From assembly GCF_022179285.1 (NCBI RefSeq), contig NZ_BPQO01000022.1:56487-120486 (forward strand): DNA of 64,000 nt, in the 5' to 3' direction. Shown piece by piece: positions 8,737 to 16,114 of the stretch. Position 1 is the first letter of the stretch. Every line of letters begins with the position of its first letter. The DNA is from Methylobacterium hispanicum. GTDB taxonomy: Bacteria > Pseudomonadota > Alphaproteobacteria > Rhizobiales > Beijerinckiaceae. Both the position numbers and the translations under genes were made by a program. The notes under the pieces were generated by a model, which was not told where the DNA came from, did not search any database, and saw only the letters and a list, made by a program, of their open reading frames with translations.

Positions 8737-9690
8737 ATGTACGTGACAGGCATCCGGGCAGTCCAGGGCATCAAGGCCGCGATGGAGGCGGCGGGACTGA
8801 AGCGGACCTCCCGCTACGCCGGCGCGGAGGTCGCGGGCTGGATCGAGAGGAATCGCATGGGGTCGACGGGCTTCAGCGTGCGTCCTCTGGAGGACGGCAG
8901 GCTCCACTGGCACGTGGTGCTGTCGGGCAAGCCGCACCTGCGGTACTCATCGCATCGCCAAGTCAGCGGCGAGGATGCCGTGACCCTGCACGAGCCCGTG
9001 GCCCCGGAAGCTCTCTTCGGCAGGCTCCGCGCGGTCTTCGCCGAACTCGGGCTGTCGCCGCACGAGATGCGCGTCGGCGGGTGGCAGGGCATGTGGGACG
9101 ACGACGTGGACTACGACGTGGTCACGGACCATCCGGCTTGGCTGGAGGCCTACGATCCCACGAACCTCGCCGCCGAAGCCGAGTGCGGCGTCACCCTGCG
9201 CGCCGCCCTGGTGAGGCCCGGCAGGCTGGATCTCGAACCTCCCCCCTTCAAGAGCGCCTTGCCCGTCTACGTCGTCGGTGGCGAGGTCTACCTGACGCGG
9301 GAGACCGTCGACGCGCTCTCCAAGGCGGCCGCAGACCACAACCGGGAGGTCGGGAAGCTGTCCGGTCGATCCCTGCGCACGATGTCGATGGTCCGATGCT
9401 CGGAGGCGGAAGTGGCCGAGGACGGGACCTTCCGCTACCGGGCGATGGGCCGGTACGAGCCCTACGAGACGGTCGGTCGGCCGAAGACGATCGTCAACGC
9501 CTGGGGCGACGAGGTAACGGTCTGGCCCGCGCCCCAGGGCATGATGCATGCGGTCGAGCCATTCGCCCCCGCCGTGCCCGTGCTCGTCGACGGGGGATTG
9601 CACGAGCGGCTGCCTTTCGAGATCTACGACGCCCAGTTCGGGCCGGCGCCCTGGACGCCGGCTGTTCCTTCCGACGGGCCGCGCCCCTGA
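8737..9690 (+). CDS. Hypothetical protein
   Basis: 317 residues, soluble. The N-terminus (VTGIRAVQGIKAAMEAAGLK) looks like a short alpha-helical domain and is followed by mixed alpha/beta sequence with many aromatic residues. The ATG at 8737 has a GGGAG site; an in-frame ATG at 8692 lacks one. A GC hairpin (9711-9729) follows the stop, so this is probably the last gene of a unit starting at 8107. Function unknown. Confidence 0.65.
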   Translation: MYVTGIRAVQGIKAAMEAAGLKRTSRYAGAEVAGWIERNRMGSTGFSVRPLEDGRLHWHVVLSGKPHLRYSSHRQVSGEDAVTLHEPVAPEALFGRLRAVFAELGLSPHEMRVGGWQGMWDDDVDYDVVTDHPAWLEAYDPTNLAAEAECGVTLRAALVRPGRLDLEPPPFKSALPVYVVGGEVYLTRETVDALSKAAADHNREVGKLSGRSLRTMSMVRCSEAEVAEDGTFRYRAMGRYEPYETVGRPKTIVNAWGDEVTVWPAPQGMMHAVEPFAPAVPVLVDGGLHERLPFEIYDAQFGPAPWTPAVPSDGPRP

Positions 9691-9710
9691 AGCAATCGAT
9701 CGCTCCGCGA

Positions 9711-9729
9711 CGCCCTCGGCCTGAGGGCG
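9711..9729 (+). terminator. GC-rich hairpin after 9690
   Basis: CGCCCTC (9711-9717) pairs with GAGGGCG (9723-9729) around a 5-base loop, about 20 bases after the stop of the preceding gene. No T-run follows, so intrinsic termination is uncertain. Confidence 0.35.
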
Positions 9730-9913
9730 GTGCCCGGGGATAACGGCCGAACCGGCAGGGCGCGATCTCGACAGCCGACGTTCCTTGCCGTCACATGCCC
9801 GGCGGCGGATCCGCCCCGCGAACCGACGACGCGCCGGTCCGCGGGGCGGGGCCGTTCGGAAGCGGATGCTCCCGGCCCGATCGGCCCGGGTCCGGTTCCA
9901 GGGAGCCGGCTGC

Positions 9914-11983
9914 ATGACCGAACCGTTCAGAGGCGTCACCGTCGATCCCGTCGGAGCCGCCGATCTCGACGACGCGGTCTGGATCGAGAGGGACGGCAGA
10001 GGCTGGACCGTACAGGTCGCGTTCCCCCGCCTGACCGAGGTCGTGAGGATCGGCAGCCATGCGGACGAGACCGCACGGCACCGTGTGGAGACGAGCTACC
10101 GGCCTGGCGGCGTCGCCAAGCACATGTTGCCCGAGGAGACGATGAAGGCGGCGAGCCTCACGCCCGGGGCCGACAAGCCGGTCTTCCTGGTCACGATCCT
10201 GTTGGACGGCTCCTTCCGTACGGTCTCCACGTCCGTCGCCAAGACGACGTTCCGCAGCCTGGGGCGCCTGACCTACGACGAGGCCAGTCGGAGCGTCCGG
10301 ACCCGCGACGGCATCTTCGCGGAGATGCTGGGTCAGGCGAGGGATCTCGCCCACGGCCTCTTCGAGCGGCGCCGCTCCTCCGGTGCAATCGCCTTCTACG
10401 ATCTCGAGCGAGGCATCGCCTTCGACGAGGAAGGATCCGCCATCCTCCTGACCGGCGAAGGGCACGTCGCCGAGATGATCGTCAGCGAGCTCATGGTGCT
10501 GGCGAACGCGCAGCTCGCGGCCTTCGCCGCGGAAAGGAACATCCCGCTCCTCTACCGCAACCACGAGGCGCGAAGCGGACTGACCCGGGCGCAGATCCTC
10601 GAGACGCTCCAGGGCGTGGCCGCGGACGTCCGAGCGGACGTCCGGACGGATGGCTTCCCCCGGGTCGTGGGCAAGGCGTATGTCGGACCCGAGCCGAAGG
10701 GCCACTACGCCCTCAATCTGCCAGCCTACGCATGGTTCACCTCGCCGCTCCGTCGGTACGTGGATCTCGTCAACCAGCGCATGGTCGAGGCGAGCCTCGA
10801 CGGCGCCCCCGCGCCCCATACGGCCGCGGCCATCGAGGCGATCGCGGGGGAGATCGAGGCGAAGCGGAACGCGTCCGCCGACCGTCTGACCTCGTCCTAC
10901 AGGAGGCGCTACGCCCGCGAAGCCACGGCCATCATCGCCCGAGGCGGGATCAGGGAGGCGGACGATCTCCAGTTTCGGCGGGTGGTGCGTGCGATCGCAG
11001 CCGATCCTGCCGCCGCGACCGAAGCGGTCGTCGAGGAGGGCGTGCGGCGCATCGCCGAGGAACTGCTCACCCCCAAGGAGATCGCCCGCCTGCTGATCCT
11101 CGGCGGACGCACGGCCGCCGCGGTCGTCGAGCGTCTCACGGCCGCACCGCACGAGGCCAACAACGTCCTGGCCTACGGGACCGCCTCCCTGGGCTGGTCG
11201 CAGGCCGACTTCGCCGAGAAGCGGTCCGGTTCACCGCACGCCCCCGTCTTCGCCTGCACCGGCCGGATGACGGTCGACGGGGTCGAACTCGTCACGCCGC
11301 TCGTGGTCCGGCCGACCCGGAAGGGGGCGCAGCACGCCGCCGGCGTCCATCTCGTCGCGGCGGTCGCGGGGATCGAAGTTCCCGAGGCGCGGCCGCCCCT
11401 TGCGCCGTCCCCTGCTCCGGCCCCGCCTGCGGCCGCTACGTCATCGGGGGCGGAGCTGAATCCCCGCAACCGGCTACAGGAGCACTGCGCGAAGGCGGGC
11501 CACTTGGCGCCGACGTACGAGGTCGCGGAGCGAGGTCCGCCGCACGACCGCGTCTTCGCAGCTGTCGTGACGGTTCGGATCGATGGTCGGTCGTTGAGAT
11601 CGCAGCCTTCGACAGCCCGGTCCAAGAAGGAAGCGGAGAAGGCGGCCGCCGTGGCCATGCTGGCGCAGCTGGGGCTCGAACAGCCCAGGGCGCCGGTGGC
11701 CGCGGCTGTCGCGTCTCCGGGGTCCGGCGTCGATGCCGACGTCACGGCACGGACCCGCCTTGAAACGATCTGCAGGAGGCGCGCTTGGCCGATGCCCCGC
11801 TACGAGGTGAGCGGTATCGGGCCATCCCATGCGCCGACCTTCGCGGCGGTCGCCCATCTCCGCGCCGACGGACGGGACCTCGTCACGCCATCCTGCACGG
11901 GGGGCTCGAAGAAGGAAGCCGAGCGGAGGGCCGCGCAGGCGATGCTCGACCTCGTGGAGAACTCTGTCGCGCGCCGGTCCTAG
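9914..11983 (+). CDS. RNB-family exoribonuclease fused to tandem dsRNA-binding domains
   Basis: Predicted 3'-5' exoribonuclease of 689 residues. The RNB catalytic domain starts at once: D11, D17, D19 and D20 in TVDPVGAADLDDAV keep the spacing of the four metal-binding aspartates of RNase II/R, and ALNLPAYAWFTSPLRRYVDL (about 265-285) matches the second signature of the family. No cold-shock or S1 domain is present. The C-terminal half instead carries one degenerate (about 412-480) and two well-formed (515-583 and 611-683) double-stranded-RNA-binding modules, each with a G-P/S-x-H-x-x-x-F strand and a SKKEAE helix. The likely substrate is structured or duplex RNA. The start was set at ATG 9914 because the RNB domain begins there; sequence before it is noise. 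Confidence 0.85.
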   Translation: MTEPFRGVTVDPVGAADLDDAVWIERDGRGWTVQVAFPRLTEVVRIGSHADETARHRVETSYRPGGVAKHMLPEETMKAASLTPGADKPVFLVTILLDGSFRTVSTSVAKTTFRSLGRLTYDEASRSVRTRDGIFAEMLGQARDLAHGLFERRRSSGAIAFYDLERGIAFDEEGSAILLTGEGHVAEMIVSELMVLANAQLAAFAAERNIPLLYRNHEARSGLTRAQILETLQGVAADVRADVRTDGFPRVVGKAYVGPEPKGHYALNLPAYAWFTSPLRRYVDLVNQRMVEASLDGAPAPHTAAAIEAIAGEIEAKRNASADRLTSSYRRRYAREATAIIARGGIREADDLQFRRVVRAIAADPAAATEAVVEEGVRRIAEELLTPKEIARLLILGGRTAAAVVERLTAAPHEANNVLAYGTASLGWSQADFAEKRSGSPHAPVFACTGRMTVDGVELVTPLVVRPTRKGAQHAAGVHLVAAVAGIEVPEARPPLAPSPAPAPPAAATSSGAELNPRNRLQEHCAKAGHLAPTYEVAERGPPHDRVFAAVVTVRIDGRSLRSQPSTARSKKEAEKAAAVAMLAQLGLEQPRAPVAAAVASPGSGVDADVTARTRLETICRRRAWPMPRYEVSGIGPSHAPTFAAVAHLRADGRDLVTPSCTGGSKKEAERRAAQAMLDLVENSVARRS

Positions 11984-13506
11984 GCCGCCGGGCGGAAGGT
12001 CGCCGGCGGCTGCGGCGGCTCCCAGGCGGTCCCGGTCTCATCGACCACCGCGACCTGACGGCCGAAGAAGAACGTCTGGGAGTACGCGTCTCCGCCCGCG
12101 ATGCAGCCGAGGGCGTCCTCCAGGCTGTAGTAGTTCGTGCCCTTGCGCGGACCGCCGACCCAGGCTTGATCGCGGATGCCGGCGAGATCGGGCAGGCCGG
12201 CCGCCACCTCGACCGCGTCGAGGGTGACCGCGAAGACCGCTCCGGGATAGCCCACGAGACCGTCCCGGTAGATGGCGAGCACGCTCCCGGCGTCGTCGCC
12301 GCGCAAGGTCCCGACCGTGGCCCCCGTGGCGGGGTCGGTCCGAAGGACCAGAACCGGCTTGGTGCCGTCGAGATGGCCCCTGAGGGCGCCGGACACGAGT
12401 TCCTCGAGGACGAAGGAAGCCGAGAGGTGCTTCCTGCCCTCGGTCCGCCAGCGCTCCCGGTCGGCGGGGAGCTGGTCCAGTTCCTTCCGGAGCTCGGCCT
12501 CGTCCCGCCGCCACAGGCCGCGCCGCGACCCGCGGTGCGATTCGCGGATCTCGTGTTCGACGGCGGGGTCGTGGGCGTCGTGGATGCCGTTCAGCCCCTT
12601 CCAGCGCGACAGGGCGGAACCCTGCCGGAGGAGCGCAAGGAAGCCGGGCTGGTTGAAGAGGGCGTTGAAGGCGGTGACGATCGCCGCCGCCTTGGTGCGC
12701 AGCGCCGCCGCGTCGCGGGCAGGGAGCACCACGTGCCTGCCGTCCTTGATCGCCTTCTCGCGCAGGCCGCCCTGGCTGGCACGCCAGAGAGTATCGCGAT
12801 CGCCGCAGTCCTGCATGGTCCGCAGCACATGGTCCGGCGTCAGGATCGCCCCGTCGAGTTCGGCCTGCAGGGTGAAGCGGTGATCGGCTTCGGTCGCGAT
12901 CCTCGTCGAGGCGGGGAGCATCTCGGTCACGTGCCCGTAGCGTGGCCCGACGGTCGTGCGCAGACGGTCGGCATCCCGGGCGCGCGCCTCGAAGTGCCCC
13001 GCCGCGTCGGCGGCGAGTTCCGCGTACTCGGCGTTCCGGGGATCGGCCTCGTGTAGAAGCGCGGTGAACCGCTTCGCCTCCGCCAGGGTCTGCAGAGCGC
13101 CGGCGAGGTAGCGGAGCGTGCCCTTGTCCCGCGGGGTCTCGTCCGCCTGCCGGAGGAGATCGACGACGTCGCCGGCGATGCCTTCCACGACGCTCCGCAG
13201 CGCCTCGCCGATCTGATCGGAGGCGCCGACCGACATGGGGTGGTCGAATCGCATCCTGTCCATGCGCTCGGCGATCTCCTTCAGTACGTGAAGGATCTGG
13301 AGACGTCCGAGCTCGATCTGCGCGTCGTCGGCCTCGGAGATCGCCCGCGCGAATTGGGCCATGCGCTCCGAGTCGTCCATGAAGAAGTGGGCGGTGGACA
13401 GGCCCTTCAACGCCGTCTCGAGGAGGCCGGGGTGGACGGGCGGTGCGACCGACACCGCCATGAAGCCGCCGGTGCCGTTGCGCCATGTCGTGACCGAATA
13501 GACCAT
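11980..13506 (-). CDS. Large hypothetical protein, paralog A of the LuxR-flanking pair
   Basis: 508-residue soluble, helix-rich protein with a strong ribosome site (GAGGAG) before ATG 13506. Four blocks match the protein at 14671-15990 in the same order: FARAISEADDAQIELGRLQI, FNALFNQPGFLALLRQ, a KPVLVLRTDP-type strand and YYSLEDALGCIAGGD. The pair flanks a LuxR-type regulator gene. Its stop overlaps the stop of the convergent ribonuclease gene. No known domain recognised. Confidence 0.75.
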   Translation of the reverse strand: MVYSVTTWRNGTGGFMAVSVAPPVHPGLLETALKGLSTAHFFMDDSERMAQFARAISEADDAQIELGRLQILHVLKEIAERMDRMRFDHPMSVGASDQIGEALRSVVEGIAGDVVDLLRQADETPRDKGTLRYLAGALQTLAEAKRFTALLHEADPRNAEYAELAADAAGHFEARARDADRLRTTVGPRYGHVTEMLPASTRIATEADHRFTLQAELDGAILTPDHVLRTMQDCGDRDTLWRASQGGLREKAIKDGRHVVLPARDAAALRTKAAAIVTAFNALFNQPGFLALLRQGSALSRWKGLNGIHDAHDPAVEHEIRESHRGSRRGLWRRDEAELRKELDQLPADRERWRTEGRKHLSASFVLEELVSGALRGHLDGTKPVLVLRTDPATGATVGTLRGDDAGSVLAIYRDGLVGYPGAVFAVTLDAVEVAAGLPDLAGIRDQAWVGGPRKGTNYYSLEDALGCIAGGDAYSQTFFFGRQVAVVDETGTAWEPPQPPATFRPAA

Positions 13507-13825
13507 CTCGGGCTCCTCTTCGGTGAAGACTGACCGCCGATCCCGCAAAGGGCAACGCGCGCGGACGCGCGCGATCGCTCCCGACGGATGCGGTGGGACG
13601 CGCTTGCGTCCGACCGTCGCAGTCGGGCGGCTCCACGAAGGCGCCGAGCGGTCGGCACGGTCGTTTTGTCTTCACCCTGTTGCCCGATTGCCCGCTTCAG
13701 GCGCTGTCGGACCCGCCACGACCGCGCTAATGACGGCGGGCGGCGCAGGCTCGGGTCGAGCATCTTCCAACGAAGTGCCATCCTCTGGCGAAGGCGTAAA
13801 AGGTCCGCGAAGCGGAGAAGTATCT
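13507..13825. other. Divergent intergenic region
   Basis: About 320 bases between the start of paralog A and the LuxR-type gene. I see no supported gene. It must hold the promoters of both neighbours, but no clear lux-box palindrome was found by eye. An in-frame ATG at 13730 could extend the regulator. Confidence 0.5.
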
Positions 13826-14620
13826 TTGAGTTCGTTGCTGCTGCAGGACCTGGACGACGCGATGACCGCCGTCGAAGGAGCAGGTTCGATCCAGGCTCTC
13901 GGCGACATCATGCAGTCGGCCGTCGGCAAGGCCGGGTTCGAATCCTTCACGTTCGTGAACGGCGCGACGGTCGCCAGCACGTCCGAAAGCATTCTGATGA
14001 CCGTCTCGAAGGAGTGGCAGAGCACCTACTTCGCCGAGGGCTTTCTCGACGTCGACCCGTGCGTCAAACGCGCTCTGACCTCCAATTCGCCGTTCATGTG
14101 GAGCGACATCGTGCTTCCGGAGCCCGATGGCCCGCGGCTGTCCGGCTCGCGCAGGACGATGGATGCGGCCCGGGACCACGGATATCTCGACGGCTTGGTC
14201 CTTCCTCTTCATCTCGTCGACGCGAAGGGCTCACCTTACCGCAGCCTCTGCTCGTTCTACTGGAAGGAGAACGAGCTCCTGCTGCCGGACGTCTCGCGTC
14301 GCTACGGCCACTATTTCCGGATGATGGCGCTTCTCTGGGAGCAGAAGCTCCAGGACCTGTCGCCCGGCCTCTCCACCTTGAACGTCGGCAACTTCGCGAT
14401 CATCGAGAACGCCCGGTCGACGAAGGCGCTGTCGGGACGCGAGCGGGACGTGCTGTCCTGGGCCGCCAGAGGGAAGACCGCCAGCGAGACCGCAACCATC
14501 CTCGGCCTCTCGATCGAGACGGTCCAGCATCATCTCAAGAAGGCGCAGCAGAAGCTCACCGCTGCCAACAAGACCCACGCAGTGGCCATCGCGGTGCATC
14601 GGGGCATCGTGTCCCTCTAG
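13826..14620 (+). CDS. LuxR-family regulator without a nearby synthase
   Basis: Transcription regulator with an N-terminal autoinducer-binding-type domain (about 20-180, including YFAEGFLDVDPCVKRAL and WSDIV) and a C-terminal LuxR helix-turn-helix (LSGRERDVLSWAARGKTASE, then ATILGLSIETVQHHLKKAQQ, about 200-262). The TTG at 13826 was chosen because GGAGAAG lies 5 bases upstream and gives a family-typical 264 residues; the frame is open further upstream. No acyl-homoserine-lactone synthase lies in the window, so it may sense signals made elsewhere. It lies between two paralogous genes, its likely targets. Confidence 0.85.
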   Translation: MSSLLLQDLDDAMTAVEGAGSIQALGDIMQSAVGKAGFESFTFVNGATVASTSESILMTVSKEWQSTYFAEGFLDVDPCVKRALTSNSPFMWSDIVLPEPDGPRLSGSRRTMDAARDHGYLDGLVLPLHLVDAKGSPYRSLCSFYWKENELLLPDVSRRYGHYFRMMALLWEQKLQDLSPGLSTLNVGNFAIIENARSTKALSGRERDVLSWAARGKTASETATILGLSIETVQHHLKKAQQKLTAANKTHAVAIAVHRGIVSL

Positions 14621-14670
14621 CAGTTCGCGGACGACCTCGCGCGGGCGCGACCCGGAAGTTCCGCGGCGTC

Positions 14671-15990
14671 CTAGCCAGGGGCGGGGCCGCCCGGTTCCGG
14701 AACGCCGCCTCCGATGCGGTTGGCGACGGCATACTCTCCCGAGAAGAAGAGCCGCACCGTTTCCGGGTCGCCGATCTCCACGCAGGCAAGAGCGTCACCC
14801 AACGTCCTGAAGGTGAGCCCCACCCCGAGACGTCGAGCTTCGTCGATGTGCGGAAGGGTAGCCTGATCGACCGGCAGCGGAACGACGCGCACGGCGTCGG
14901 GGTACTGACGGGACATGCGCGTCGGCAGGTCGTCCAGAATGGCGATGCCGGGGCGGTCTCCGGTGTCGAACCGGCCGGCGATGCCCCCGGGCTCGGACCG
15001 GAGTTCGAGCACGGGCAAGGTCGCGGTTCCGCTCCGGACCTCCTCGCGGATCCGAAGAACGAGATTCGAGAGCGGCGAACCGTCGAAGACGGGCGAACCG
15101 GTCCGCGCCGCCAGCAGATGCCGTTCGTACATGGCGACCTGACGCAGGAGCCCGAGAAAGCCGGGCGCATCCCGAAAGGCCGCGAAAGCGGTGGCCGCAG
15201 CCGCTCCGGCGCGGCGGAGGTTCAGGGCGTCCCGGGACGACAGCGGCGCGAGGAGCGCCTCGCCGCGGACCCTGCGGCCGACCGCAAGGTTCATCGACGA
15301 GTTGAGCAGGAACCAGTTGCCGGCGAGGCGCTCGATGCGACGCAGTTCGGCAGTCCCGACCGCTTCGAGATCGACGCTCGCGTGACGCAGCAGCCTGATG
15401 CGGGCGCGCCGCTCGATCTCGGCATCGTCGCTGCCATCTCCCAGGCCGAGCGCCTCGAGCTGCGTGCGGGCCTCGCGCAGGCGCGAATCGGCCTCGTCCG
15501 CGGCCAACGCCGCCACGGGGTCGAAATGGAAGGATGCCGCGAGCATGCCGCAGGCGACTTTCGCCTCTGCCAGAGCCTCGAAGGCCCCGACGAGGAGGGC
15601 CGAACTTTCGAGCCGGGCCGGGCCGCGGGCGGCGGTGCGGCAACGCGCGGCGATCGTGAGGAAGTCCTCGGCGACGATGGAGGTCGCGCGCCTGACCGTC
15701 TCGAAGGGATCGCCCGGCTCGGGGTCGAACCCCGGCACGGGCACGGACAGGCGGGCCTGGATCTCGCGGGCGACATGCAGAACGAGAAGCCGCCCGTTCT
15801 CGACGTCCGCGAGCCGCGCGTTCGCGATGGCCCGGCCGTATCTGCGGGCCATCGCGGGAGCGTCCAGGTCGACGTGGGCTTGGGCGACGCGCCTGAGTTC
15901 GTCGTCGCGCAGATCCGGATGCAGCGGCGGCGGCGCGTTCGAAGCGCTGGGTGCATTCCTTCTGAAGAGTTGAGGAATGTAGCTCGCCAA
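14671..15990 (-). CDS. Large hypothetical protein, paralog B of the LuxR-flanking pair
   Basis: 439-residue soluble, helix-rich protein; shares YGRAIANARLADVENGRLLV, FAAFRDAPGFLGLLRQ and FRTLGDALACVEIGD blocks with the product of 11980-13506. Start TTG at 15990 was chosen for its GGAAGGA site 8 bases upstream. Divergent from the 5'-nuclease fusion gene. Ordered helical repeats suggest a scaffold or sensor, but this is only a guess. Confidence 0.7.
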   Translation of the reverse strand: MASYIPQLFRRNAPSASNAPPPLHPDLRDDELRRVAQAHVDLDAPAMARRYGRAIANARLADVENGRLLVLHVAREIQARLSVPVPGFDPEPGDPFETVRRATSIVAEDFLTIAARCRTAARGPARLESSALLVGAFEALAEAKVACGMLAASFHFDPVAALAADEADSRLREARTQLEALGLGDGSDDAEIERRARIRLLRHASVDLEAVGTAELRRIERLAGNWFLLNSSMNLAVGRRVRGEALLAPLSSRDALNLRRAGAAAATAFAAFRDAPGFLGLLRQVAMYERHLLAARTGSPVFDGSPLSNLVLRIREEVRSGTATLPVLELRSEPGGIAGRFDTGDRPGIAILDDLPTRMSRQYPDAVRVVPLPVDQATLPHIDEARRLGVGLTFRTLGDALACVEIGDPETVRLFFSGEYAVANRIGGGVPEPGGPAPG

Positions 15991-16114
15991 GGGGGTGGTT
16001 CCTTCCGCGTCCGAAAGGTGGACCACGGCTCCGAAAGTCACAACACCGGGATTGCAATTCGCAGGCGATGTCGGAAGGAGTGAGAAGCTTGTCCACCGCC
16101 TTGGCTTCGATTCG

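Noticed and set aside
13507..13825. lux-box for the adjacent LuxR-type regulator
   Set aside because: No dyad of the expected 18-20 base type could be seen.
15953..15964. Further GAAGGAAT copies at 15955 and about 21555
   Set aside because: Both lie inside coding sequence (paralog B and dnaG) and are explained by codons.
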